Assembly: GCA_964643295.1 (NCBI GenBank)
Contig: CAZXSN010000016.1
Span: 1-48,283 of the forward strand
DNA length: 48,283 bases
Direction of reading: 5' to 3'
Origin: Merdiplasma sp964643295
Lineage (GTDB): Bacteria > Bacillota > Clostridia > Lachnospirales > Lachnospiraceae
Shown here: positions 8,065 to 16,919 of the stretch, in pieces
How the letters are laid out: every line of letters starts with the position of its first letter
Position numbering within the stretch: position 1 is the stretch's first letter
Position numbers and translations under genes: made by a program
Notes under the pieces: model-generated
What the model was told of the DNA's origin: nothing
Seen by the model: only the letters and a program-made list of their open reading frames with translations
Databases searched by the model: none

Positions 8065-10632
8065 ATGGGGGATGAAAGAAAGCAGGGGGAGAGCTTTGAG
8101 CAGCTGAAGCGTCAGATCGAAGCGGCCCGCGCCGATGCGCCCACAGAGCCGACAGCGGGTTCGACAGCCGGACAGACTGAAAAGCCGGGGAAAACTGCGA
8201 AGGAGATATCCGGCGGGCCGGTTGGATCTAAGAAAGATTCAACGGATTCTTTCGTACAGGACAGTACGCAGAAGGCGAAAGGGGAAGGTGCGCCGGGAGC
8301 GCAGGAAACGCCAAAGCAGACAGCGCCGCAGGGATCTTCGCAGACGAAAGCTTCAGGACAGGCAGGGGAAAAAGATTCCGCTAAGGCGCAGAGCCCCAAG
8401 CGGAATGGTTTAGACGCATCGGCAGAAGCGGCAGCGAAGGAGCAGACACCGGGAAAAGCGGAAAGTTCGCAGGATAAAGCAGGAGATGCCGGGGAATCGT
8501 CCCGGAGCAGGCAAACGAACACGGAATCAGAGCGAACCGTTCGCTCTCAGACGGGATCTGCCGGTCAGTCCGAGGTGCGCAGACTTTCTGAACAGCGCGG
8601 GCTTTCCGTCATTACGGGCGGAAAGAATACGGCAGGGACTTCCCCCAATGGAAGAAGCGGTGCGCGGGATACGGATCCTTACGGGCGCTCCGGCACAAAA
8701 GGAACCGCACAGGCGGCGGGTACGGGAAACGCTTCCGGATCCGTGTATGGACAGACGAATGCGGGAGGGAAACGCTTTGCAGATACCGCAAACAGACAGC
8801 GGACGCTGGATGCTCCGAGTCAGACCAGGGAGAGAGAGACAGCCGGCCGCAGACAGACACAGGCAGGAAACGGGAAGGGAACCCAAACAAAAGGGGGAGA
8901 GCCTAACAGGCGGCCTGCGCGGTCGAAATCTTCTGCCGAAGGTCATACCCTTGTCAGCACACGCACCCTCTTTGTGATCCTGGGCATTCTCTGTGTGATT
9001 TTGGTTGGAGCCCTCATCTGGCAGGAATACTATTTTTCCCATACCTACGAAAAGGGAGAACTGGCGGAGCTTACCTCAGGCGAGAGTGAACAGCGCCTGA
9101 AATACATGAGCGAGACTTCCGTGAACGTGGGGATCTCTCCGGAGAACGTGCCAACGCAGAAAGAAAGCGGTACGGAGTCACCAGGCGAACCGCAAAGCGA
9201 GACGTCAGAATCCGGCTCGGAAGGGGAATCTTTAACAGAAAGCGGCACTGCATCTTCGGATACGCAAAGCGAGGAGGGGGCTGACACGGACGCCTCGCTG
9301 CCTGCTGACCCTGCGGCTGCCGGGACTTCTTCTGCCGGAATCACGGTGGAGAGCGCGGAGGCTGCAAACCTGAAGAAACAGCTTGTGAACGTGCTTCCGG
9401 GGATTCAGGCGCCGGGAAAGACTTCGGCACAGCTAATCGCCGATGCCGACTTGTTAGCGGAGCAGTATGATTATGACGCGGCCTGTGCCCTCTTAAAAAG
9501 CTGCACAACCTATGAGACGGACACGGAGATGCAGGGAGCGGTTTCCGGCTATGAATCGCTGCAGGCGTCCTGTGTGGCCTATCCGGTGGATCAGGTGACG
9601 CATGTTTTCTTTCATACGCTGATTAAGGACGCGGCGAAAGCCTTTGACGGGGACGAGTATGAGGCGGGCTACAACCAGTACATGGTCACGATCCGCGAGT
9701 TTAACAGCATTATCGAGCAGATGTATGAGAAAGGGTACGTAATGGTATCCCTGGAGGACATGGCGGCGCCCCAGATTCAGGAGGACGGGACAGTGAAGTT
9801 TACTGCGGGCAGCATTCTGCTTCCCAAGGGCAAGATCCCGTTTGTGCTGTCGCAGGATGATGTCAGCTATTATCACTACATGGACGGGGACGGGTTCGCG
9901 TCCCGCCTGATTGTGGATGAGAACGGCGATATCAAAAACGAATACCTGGAGGACGACGGGAGCGTTTCCGTCGGGGATTATGATCTGGTGCCGTTAATCG
10001 ACCGGTTTGTGGAGCAGCATCCGGACTTTTCCTACCGCGGAGCAAAGGGATATATCGCGCTGACAGGCTACGATGGGATTTTAGGGTACCGCACCGATAT
10101 CTGCTACAAAACCAGAGAAAATCTGGATACTTACCAGGAGCAGTTCTTTGCGAAGCATCCGGACTTTGACGAAGCGGACTATGAATGGGAGTGCGCGGAG
10201 GCGAGAAAAGTGGCGGAGGCTTTAAAGGAGGACGGCTGGCGGTTTGCCAGTCATACCTGGGGACATGTCGGACTGGGGGAGGGAGCGACAACCCTGGATC
10301 AGTTTAAAACCGATACGGACAAGTGGCAGGAGCGCGTGAAACCGCTGATCGGGGAGACCGATGTGCTGATTTACGCTTTCGGCGGCGATATCGGCGGCGT
10401 GGAGGAATATGCCGGGCAGCGCTATGAGTATCTGAAGGAAAAAGGCTTCCAGTATTTCTGCGGCGTGGATTCTGCCGTGCACTGGGTGCAGTTAACCGAC
10501 GGATATCTGCGTCAGGGGAGAAGGAATATCGACGGCTACCGCATGTTTTACAATCCGGACATGCTCTCGGATCTGTTTGATGTCAGCAAAGCCTGGGATC
10601 CCTTAAGACCGGAGACCGTGCCGCAGATTTAA
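8065..10632 (+). CDS. Membrane-anchored polysaccharide deacetylase (long form)
   Basis: A predicted cell-surface carbohydrate esterase family 4 (NodB-like) enzyme of about 855 residues that would remove acetyl groups from peptidoglycan or another glycan. Residues 1-300 are low complexity, rich in Ser, Thr, Gly, Gln and Lys, and should be cytoplasmic. A single membrane helix lies at about 302-322 (LFVILGILCVILVGALIW), then a Ser/Glu-rich linker, then the catalytic region from about 510. The metal site is visible as QDDVSYY near 600 and SHTWGH near 730. The start is uncertain: ATG 8065 follows GTGAGGAT, but GTG 8035 and ATG 8038 are in frame just upstream. A shorter paralogue follows directly, giving a tandem pair. 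The glycan target is not known. Confidence 0.82.
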   Translation: MGDERKQGESFEQLKRQIEAARADAPTEPTAGSTAGQTEKPGKTAKEISGGPVGSKKDSTDSFVQDSTQKAKGEGAPGAQETPKQTAPQGSSQTKASGQAGEKDSAKAQSPKRNGLDASAEAAAKEQTPGKAESSQDKAGDAGESSRSRQTNTESERTVRSQTGSAGQSEVRRLSEQRGLSVITGGKNTAGTSPNGRSGARDTDPYGRSGTKGTAQAAGTGNASGSVYGQTNAGGKRFADTANRQRTLDAPSQTRERETAGRRQTQAGNGKGTQTKGGEPNRRPARSKSSAEGHTLVSTRTLFVILGILCVILVGALIWQEYYFSHTYEKGELAELTSGESEQRLKYMSETSVNVGISPENVPTQKESGTESPGEPQSETSESGSEGESLTESGTASSDTQSEEGADTDASLPADPAAAGTSSAGITVESAEAANLKKQLVNVLPGIQAPGKTSAQLIADADLLAEQYDYDAACALLKSCTTYETDTEMQGAVSGYESLQASCVAYPVDQVTHVFFHTLIKDAAKAFDGDEYEAGYNQYMVTIREFNSIIEQMYEKGYVMVSLEDMAAPQIQEDGTVKFTAGSILLPKGKIPFVLSQDDVSYYHYMDGDGFASRLIVDENGDIKNEYLEDDGSVSVGDYDLVPLIDRFVEQHPDFSYRGAKGYIALTGYDGILGYRTDICYKTRENLDTYQEQFFAKHPDFDEADYEWECAEARKVAEALKEDGWRFASHTWGHVGLGEGATTLDQFKTDTDKWQERVKPLIGETDVLIYAFGGDIGGVEEYAGQRYEYLKEKGFQYFCGVDSAVHWVQLTDGYLRQGRRNIDGYRMFYNPDMLSDLFDVSKAWDPLRPETVPQI

Positions 10633-10680
10633 CTTTGGCAGCATAAAAAGGGGAAGAGGGAAGAAAGGGGTTTTAGGGAA

Positions 10681-12132
10681 GTGGAGGATCGTGAGGGGCG
10701 AGTTCAGCAGCGGCGCACACGGCGCAGAAAAAACGAGCTGATCATGAAATGCATCATCGTGCTGCTCTCCATCGTGGCGGCGGCACTTACAGGACTGCTG
10801 ATCTGGGAGATCGCGTTCAGCGGCCGCGACGTAAAGGGCAGACTGTCCGCGGACAGCGGACTTTCCGGGGGTGACGTGACGATAATCGGCGAACATGCCT
10901 CGGATGATGCGGGAAAACAGGGAGGATCCGCGGTGCAGGCCAATGAGCTGAAAGCCCGCGCGGACCTTCTGGCGGCGCAGTACGATTATGATGCGGCGAT
11001 CAGTCTGTTAAAAGGGGAGGAGAACTTTTCCTCCAGCACGGCGCTTCAGAATGCGGTCTCCGGGTATGAGGAGGCCAAAGAATCGTGTGTGTCCTATCCG
11101 ATTGACCAGGTCACGCATATCTTCTTTCACACGCTGATTAAGGATACCGCCAGGGCCTTTGACGGGGATGAGGATGAGGGCGGCTACAACCAGGTAATGA
11201 CGACGATCTCGGAATTTAACAGCATTATCGAGCAGATGTACGAGAACGGATATGTGATGGTGAGCCTGCACGATCTGTGCCAGGTGAACGAAGACGGCAC
11301 CGTCTCCCGCCGGGAGATCTGGCTGCCGCAGGGGAAGCGCCCGTTTGTGCTCTCCCAGGATGATGTCAGTTATTACCATTACATGGACGGGGACGGATTC
11401 GCGCAGAAACTGATCGTGGATGAGAACGGGGACGTGAAGAATACCTATATTGAGGACGACGGCAGCGTTTCCGTCGGCGACTATGATCTGGTTCCCCTGA
11501 TCGACCGTTTCGTGGAGCAGCACCCGGATTTTTCCTATCACGGGCATAAGGGGATTGTGGCGCTTACCGGCTATGAGGGGGTGCTGGGATACCGCACGGA
11601 TGAAGTGTATCGGACTCGCGAAGAGGGAAGAGTGACGCAGTTTCAGCAGGAGTTTCTCGATTCTCATCCGGATTTTGACTGGCAGGCGGAGGTCGATGCC
11701 GCCGTGCAGGTGGCGGAGGCCATGAAGGCGGAAGGCTGGGAGTTTGCCAGCCATACCTGGGGGCACATCAACCCGCTCTCCGCGGGATATGACAAAACGG
11801 TTTTGGATACCGAGCGCTGGCAGAACAATGTGGCTACAGTGGTTGGCCCCACCGATGTGCTGATCTTTGCTTTCGGGGCGGACATCGGCGACTGGCATCC
11901 GTATACGGCGGACAATCCGTTCTTCACCTATTTTCAGAATCAGGGCTTTTCAATTTTCTGCAACGTGGATTCCAGCCAGTACTGGGTGCAGTTTTCCGAT
12001 ACCTGCATGCGGCAGGGCCGCCGCAACCTGGACGGCTACCGGATGTATTACAATCCGGACATGCTTTCCGATCTGTTTAATGTCTCAACGGCCTGGGACG
12101 ATTCTCGTCCGACACCGGTTCCGGAGATGTAG
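10681..12132 (+). CDS. Membrane-anchored polysaccharide deacetylase (short form)
   Basis: A 483-residue paralogue of the preceding gene with near-identical catalytic blocks (QDDVSYYHYMDGDGF at about residue 226, SHTWGH at about 356, ending in MYYNPDMLSDLFNVS). It keeps the NodB-like deacetylase domain and the preceding helical region (LLAAQYDYDAAISLLK), but its cytoplasmic N-terminus is only about 20 basic residues before one membrane helix (about 22-45). The start is GTG at 10681, preceded by GAAAGGGG. It lies 48 nt after the long form, so the pair is probably one operon. Tandem duplication followed by growth or loss of the N-terminal region is the simplest history. Substrate unknown; cell-wall N-deacetylation is an inference from the fold. 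Confidence 0.82.
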   Translation: MEDREGRVQQRRTRRRKNELIMKCIIVLLSIVAAALTGLLIWEIAFSGRDVKGRLSADSGLSGGDVTIIGEHASDDAGKQGGSAVQANELKARADLLAAQYDYDAAISLLKGEENFSSSTALQNAVSGYEEAKESCVSYPIDQVTHIFFHTLIKDTARAFDGDEDEGGYNQVMTTISEFNSIIEQMYENGYVMVSLHDLCQVNEDGTVSRREIWLPQGKRPFVLSQDDVSYYHYMDGDGFAQKLIVDENGDVKNTYIEDDGSVSVGDYDLVPLIDRFVEQHPDFSYHGHKGIVALTGYEGVLGYRTDEVYRTREEGRVTQFQQEFLDSHPDFDWQAEVDAAVQVAEAMKAEGWEFASHTWGHINPLSAGYDKTVLDTERWQNNVATVVGPTDVLIFAFGADIGDWHPYTADNPFFTYFQNQGFSIFCNVDSSQYWVQFSDTCMRQGRRNLDGYRMYYNPDMLSDLFNVSTAWDDSRPTPVPEM

Positions 12133-12223
12133 GGACGAAAAGCTGAACTGCCGCAAAAGCATAGAGTCGGCACAGCAGCGGAAGGCAAAAAGGGAACAAT
12201 GGAAGAAAGACAGGAGGATACGA

Positions 12224-13927
12224 ATGAAGTTTTCACAGATGCCGTATGAGCGTCCGGATCTGGAAGAGCTGAAAAGAAAGGAGCAGGAACTGACCGGACG
12301 GCTGGAGACGGCAAAGGAATACGAAGAAGCCAAGCAGGTATTTCTGGAGGAAGAAAGGCACGAGAATCATATCGATACGCTGGCGACACTGGCTCATATC
12401 CGCCATGATATCGACACGAGGGATCCGTTCTATGCCGCGGAGATAAATTTCTGGAACGCGGCCATCCCGGAACTTACCGAGTATGGACAGGCGTTTACGC
12501 TGGCGATGCTGAACAGCCCTTTCCGGAAGGAGTTCGCATCGGAGTACGGAGAGCTTTTGTTTACCAGAGCGCAGATGGAGCTTCAGTCATTCTCGCCGGA
12601 GATTATCCCGGAACTGCAGCGGGAGAATGAGCTGCAGGATGCCTATGATAAGCTTTTGGCCTCCGCGCAGATCCCCTTTGAAGGGGGAACATATACCCTC
12701 TCGCAGATGACGCCCTTTAAGAACGATGCGGATGACGGCAGACGTACGGCCGCCTGGAGCGCGGAGGGAAAGTGGTATAAACAGCAGCAGGGAAAGCTGG
12801 ACGACATTTACGATCAGCTGGTTGCCGTGCGTGATACGATGGGCCGCAAACTGGGGTTTGACGGGTTTACGCAGCTGGGATATTACCGTATGCAGAGAGA
12901 CTGTTACGGAAAAGAGGATGTGGAGAAATTCCGCGCGGCGGTGGCAAAGGATTTGGCGCCGGTGGCGGATGAGATCTGCCGCGAGCAGGCGAAGAGGCTG
13001 GGGAAAACCTATCCGCTCAGTTTTGCCGACAATGCCCTGCAGTTTCGTTCCGGGAATCCGAAGCCGGTCGGCACACCGGAGGAGATCCTTAGGCAGGGGC
13101 AGAAGTTTTACAGCGAACTCTCCCCGGAGACAAAGGAGTTTTTTGACACTATGCTGGAGTGGGAGCTGCTCGATGTGTATTCCACGAAGGGGAAAGCCGG
13201 AGGCGGATATTCGACGGGCCTCATGGATTACAAAGTTCCCTTTATCTTCGCCAATTTCAACGGCACAAAGGGAGATGTGGAGGTGATCACCCATGAGGCG
13301 GGCCACGCCTTCGCCATGTGGATGAACCGGGACCGGGTGCCGTCTTCCTATGTCTGGCCGAGCATGGAAGCCTGTGAGGTACACTCAATGTCCATGGAGT
13401 TTTTCTCCTGGCCCTGGGCGGAAGGGTTTTTCGGTAAGGATACGCGCAAGTTTCTCTACAGTCATCTGACGGGAGCGCTGACCTTTATACCCTATGGGAC
13501 GATGGTGGATCATTTTCAGCACATCATCTACGAGCAGCCAAAGCTTAGTCCGCGGGAACGCCACGGGGTCTGGAAAGAGCTGCTGGGCGTCTATCAGCCA
13601 TGGCTTAAGCTGGACGGGGAGATCCCGTTTTACGCGGAAGGGGAGGGCTGGCAGCGCCAGGCGCATATCTATACCTCTCCGTTCTACTACATCGACTACT
13701 GCCTGGCGCAGGCGGTATCCCTGCAGTTTTGGGCCAGAATCCAGGAGGATGTAAAGGATGCCTGGGCGCATTACATGGCCTATACCAGACAGGGCGGTAC
13801 GCGGGTGTTTACCGACCTTTTAAAAAATGCCGGTCTGGACAGTCCATTCGATGAGGATTCCTTAAGAGGGATCTGCGCGAAGGCCCGTCAGTGGCTGAAG
13901 GACTTTGACTGGAGCGGCATCGAGTAA
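12224..13927 (+). CDS. M3-family oligoendopeptidase (PepF-like)
   Basis: A 567-residue cytoplasmic zinc metallopeptidase of family M3, which cleaves short peptides. The zinc site is HEAGH at about residues 357-361, in the context VITHEAGHAFAMWMN, with a third ligand Glu about 28 residues later in MEACEVHSMSMEFF. The C-terminal part YIDYCLAQAVSLQFW also fits this family. The start is ATG 12224 because AGGAGG at 12212-12217 is ideally spaced and the family alignment begins with MKFSQMPYERPD; the long in-frame extension upstream overlaps the deacetylase gene in another frame and is not coding. It follows the deacetylase by 91 nt, and a strong hairpin terminator closes the unit. Recycling of peptides, including wall peptides, is possible but unproven. 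Confidence 0.9.
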   Translation: MKFSQMPYERPDLEELKRKEQELTGRLETAKEYEEAKQVFLEEERHENHIDTLATLAHIRHDIDTRDPFYAAEINFWNAAIPELTEYGQAFTLAMLNSPFRKEFASEYGELLFTRAQMELQSFSPEIIPELQRENELQDAYDKLLASAQIPFEGGTYTLSQMTPFKNDADDGRRTAAWSAEGKWYKQQQGKLDDIYDQLVAVRDTMGRKLGFDGFTQLGYYRMQRDCYGKEDVEKFRAAVAKDLAPVADEICREQAKRLGKTYPLSFADNALQFRSGNPKPVGTPEEILRQGQKFYSELSPETKEFFDTMLEWELLDVYSTKGKAGGGYSTGLMDYKVPFIFANFNGTKGDVEVITHEAGHAFAMWMNRDRVPSSYVWPSMEACEVHSMSMEFFSWPWAEGFFGKDTRKFLYSHLTGALTFIPYGTMVDHFQHIIYEQPKLSPRERHGVWKELLGVYQPWLKLDGEIPFYAEGEGWQRQAHIYTSPFYYIDYCLAQAVSLQFWARIQEDVKDAWAHYMAYTRQGGTRVFTDLLKNAGLDSPFDEDSLRGICAKARQWLKDFDWSGIE

Positions 13928-13966
13928 ACGCAATCGGCCGATCCCGTATTCAGAAAGTACGGCACA

Positions 13967-13999
13967 AAGCGGGCAGGGATTCCCTGCCCGCTTGTTTAC
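13967..13999 (+). terminator. Terminator between convergent genes
   Basis: A perfect 13-bp inverted repeat, AAGCGGGCAGGGA / TCCCTGCCCGCTT, at 13967-13979 and 13981-13993, followed by TTGTTT-like sequence. It lies between the convergent M3 peptidase and AraC genes; the symmetric stem could also slow transcription coming from the right. Confidence 0.8.
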
Positions 14000-14109
14000 T
14001 GGCTGTTTCACTTTTGCACCGTTCAGGTCTTTCTTCGCATCTTTTTCAGATCATCGCCGCATCCTTTATCGGATCGTTTCCTTAAGTCATCCTGATCAAA
14101 AAGGAACAT

Positions 14110-16515
14110 TCAGGCAGAGGGCACTCTGGTGATCGAGACGGCCCGTATTTCATCCGGTTCCAGCGTAAGTGAAAGCGAAAGCTTTCCGTGTTCCACCCTC
14201 ACCTGCTCCAAAGTCCTTTGCGGAATGGAGATCTGCCGCAGGTACCGGATATCTTCCAGGGAGAGTGTTTTGCTTAAAGAGAAATGGATCCAGTTATCAA
14301 GCACACTGCCATGCGCACGGTTTACGATTAAGCTGCGCACCGTATAGAGAGCTCCTTCGGAGAGGTTTTCAATCACCAGCTGCAGGGTAAGCGGTTCCGT
14401 ATTGTGAAACAGCGTGTCGATATCTCCGGGAGCGTATTCGGTTTCTTCCGTCAGGTAATATTTTACATTCAGCGGACTGGTGTGGCAGCAGAGGATATAA
14501 AACTGATCGCACGAATCCGCGGTGACTAAGAGACCGTTTCGTTTATATAACCGGTAGCGGCCCATGTTTTTGAGGAAGGAAAACGCGTAGAAGGACGGCT
14601 TGCAGATCCCGTCGATGGTCATCAGCCCGGAACTGCCGCTTAAAAGCCTGGTCGTATCATAGGAGGCGTCGATTAAATCACTCGCATGCCATAAGCCCAG
14701 GGTATCGCAGTCGTCCCTGTTTTTCAGCACATTTTCCATGAGATAGCTGCCCCGAAAACAGCTGTCCTGCAGATAGCTGCGGTTGGAAATGCTGAAGTTC
14801 CATTCGGTTACCAGATGCTTTCCGGTATAGTTCGCGTCGGATAATAGGTCGGAGACCTTTTTGATGCCGGACTGCAGAAACTTAAGATCATCGGCGATTT
14901 TCTCAAATGTTCCGGCCATGTTCTTCTGCAGATCCCCTTCCCCTTCTGAAGCCCGGTACGGGAACTGAATATTCGTAAAGAGGTCGGGCTTATGCCGCGC
15001 GGAAAAGAAATGATCCACGATCCGGCGAAGCAGTACGGCGTCCTCGAATAAAATCAGGCCAGGTCCCACAACCAGCGCGTCCGGAAGTTCGCTCTTTATG
15101 ATCTCATAGCCGGTGTCCCAGGTATCCAGGACATGGTACTGACGGGAAAGATAGTAGGGCTGGTGGGTCAGCATAAACTCAAACTCAAAAATCCATCCGG
15201 AGAGGTTCTGTTTCCCGTAGCGCTGGATCAGATGCCGGAGAAACTGGCGCAGAAAGGATTCCCAGGCAGCTTTCGATTCAAACTGGATGGAACGCCGGTT
15301 ATTATAGAGCGCGTTTTTCTCATTCGCCATGAGGATTTCATCCCGGGGAGCGAGATCCAGAAAGACTTTAAAGCCGTGTTCCACGCAGAAATCAAACAGC
15401 GCGTCGATCTTGACAAAGCTAAGCTCCCTGCCGGAGTTATCTCGGATAAACAGATCCCCGCAAAAAATGTCCCAGATACGGACATATTCGATTCCCAGCT
15501 GATCTTTGAGGAAGAGCAGGTGTTCCCGGATTTTCGCAGAATTTAAGTTTCTGGCCGCCCCCAGATTGAGGATTTTGTTCTCCCACTTTTTTTCTTCCTC
15601 CCTGGCGGCAAACGAAAGACGGATGACGGAATCGCCGCCCGCGGGATTTTCCGCTTCGCTCTGCCGGTTCAGGCTCCGGGCAAGCTGTCCGGCGAGTTTT
15701 TCTTTGTGTTCATCAAAAGACCGGCGAACCTGATACTGGCTGCGGTACTCGGAAGGGAGCAGACCGTACTGGTCACGGAACGCGCTGCTCATGGCCGAGG
15801 CGTTGGAAAAGCCGTTGTCGACCGCGATGCTGGTGATGGATTTTTCGGAGTGGATCAGCTCCTGGCTGACCTTTTCCAGACGGACTCTGCGCACAAAGGA
15901 GACAAAGGATTCCCCGGACATTTCCGAAAAGGTGCGCGAGAGGGTGGAAGGGGAGAGATAGAGTTTCTCCGCCAGTTTCTGGAGGCTGATTTTTTCTGTG
16001 CTGTTGACATAAATGTAGTCGGCGATCATCTGCAGACGCTGATTTTTGGAAAGGGACCGTATGTCCGCCTCCGACGTTTCCTGCACGAAGTGGTCCAGCA
16101 GACAGCTTTGCAGGGCGATCGATTCCGAGGTGAATTTTAAGGAATTCTCCCCATCGGTTACATAGGTTTTGCAAAGCTCGGCCAGCATAAGCTTCAATTC
16201 CTGATATTTGTTGCCGGATTCCAAGGTGCTGTTGCAGAAGAAAAACAGGGAGTCGCAGCCCTTGTAATTGCACAGCACGTAGTAGTTCATGGAAAAGAGG
16301 ATTACGAGGGTGTTCTCCTGACAGGCCAGCTGATGTTTTTCTCCCCGGTTTAAAAGAACAAAGTCGTTGGCTTTGCATTCACTGTCCTGGTCGATGACGG
16401 CTGTCCCCTCGATACAGCAGGCGAGTACGAGCCGGGAGGGACTAAGGTCGATTTCTGTGGACTGGTTGATCAGATCTACCGTGATCTGCAGCGGATTGTT
16501 CAGATTTGGATTCAT
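14110..16515 (-). CDS. AraC-type regulator fused to GH39-like domain
   Basis: An 801-residue regulator. Residues 1-110 look like a cupin sensor, residues about 165-262 contain the two helix-turn-helix motifs of AraC (ISLQKLAEKLYLSPSTLSRTF and SITSIAVDNGFSNASAMSSAFRDQYG), and from about 300 to the end there is a TIM-barrel region resembling GH39 beta-xylosidases (LGIEYVRIWDIF, LVTEWNFS). The usual GH39 acid/base motif W-N-E-P appears degraded (WIFEFEFML), while the nucleophile-like TEW remains, so this part may sense a glycan rather than cut it. The start is ATG at 16515, preceded by GAAAGGAAA. It is divergent from a sugar-importer operon and is very likely its activator. No signal peptide. 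Confidence 0.85.
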   Translation of the reverse strand: MNPNLNNPLQITVDLINQSTEIDLSPSRLVLACCIEGTAVIDQDSECKANDFVLLNRGEKHQLACQENTLVILFSMNYYVLCNYKGCDSLFFFCNSTLESGNKYQELKLMLAELCKTYVTDGENSLKFTSESIALQSCLLDHFVQETSEADIRSLSKNQRLQMIADYIYVNSTEKISLQKLAEKLYLSPSTLSRTFSEMSGESFVSFVRRVRLEKVSQELIHSEKSITSIAVDNGFSNASAMSSAFRDQYGLLPSEYRSQYQVRRSFDEHKEKLAGQLARSLNRQSEAENPAGGDSVIRLSFAAREEEKKWENKILNLGAARNLNSAKIREHLLFLKDQLGIEYVRIWDIFCGDLFIRDNSGRELSFVKIDALFDFCVEHGFKVFLDLAPRDEILMANEKNALYNNRRSIQFESKAAWESFLRQFLRHLIQRYGKQNLSGWIFEFEFMLTHQPYYLSRQYHVLDTWDTGYEIIKSELPDALVVGPGLILFEDAVLLRRIVDHFFSARHKPDLFTNIQFPYRASEGEGDLQKNMAGTFEKIADDLKFLQSGIKKVSDLLSDANYTGKHLVTEWNFSISNRSYLQDSCFRGSYLMENVLKNRDDCDTLGLWHASDLIDASYDTTRLLSGSSGLMTIDGICKPSFYAFSFLKNMGRYRLYKRNGLLVTADSCDQFYILCCHTSPLNVKYYLTEETEYAPGDIDTLFHNTEPLTLQLVIENLSEGALYTVRSLIVNRAHGSVLDNWIHFSLSKTLSLEDIRYLRQISIPQRTLEQVRVEHGKLSLSLTLEPDEIRAVSITRVPSA

Positions 16516-16919
16516 GAGTGTTTCCTTTCATCTCTTCTGGCCTCGGGCGCATCCAGGCTTTTTTATGCGGGCTGGCAAGAAACGGTCAGGAGGGATATGT
16601 ATATGCTTCTCCAGCTTTCCTGCCTGGATGTCCTTCCGCAATATTTATCATTATATATCTTGCACCGTAAGATTTTCAACAGGAAGAATGCAAATATATG
16701 GTGAAAAAATACCGTCTTTCCGGTTCCCCGCGGGCCGGATTACTGGTAAAATGGAGAAACTTAGGTCAGTCCCGCGGCAAGATACGGGATTGGAAACGAA
16801 ACCCGCGTCACCGTCAGAAAGCTTACAGGGGCACTCTCAGAGATTTTCCCAAGAGGCGTCTCTTTCCGGCTGTCCTGACCGCTGCGCGAAATATTTTCAG
16901 AGAAAGAGAGGAGAAGCAA
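16516..16919. other. Divergent regulatory region of AraC regulator and sugar importer
   Basis: About 400 nt between divergent genes. A minus-strand promoter is visible at 16650-16679. No near-consensus promoter is evident on the plus strand, which fits a promoter that needs an activator. The open frame on the plus strand upstream of 16920 has no family resemblance and is not called. Confidence 0.55.
16650..16679 (-). promoter_or_regulatory. Promoter of AraC-GH39 regulator gene
   Basis: On the minus strand TTGAAA (16679-16674) and TATAAT (16655-16650) are separated by 18 nt. The leader to the ATG at 16515 would be about 130 nt. Confidence 0.55.

Noticed and set aside
11867..12223. In-frame upstream extension of the M3 peptidase gene
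   Set aside because: It overlaps the deacetylase gene in another frame, and its composition is that of a shadow frame; ATG 12224 has an ideal ribosome binding site.
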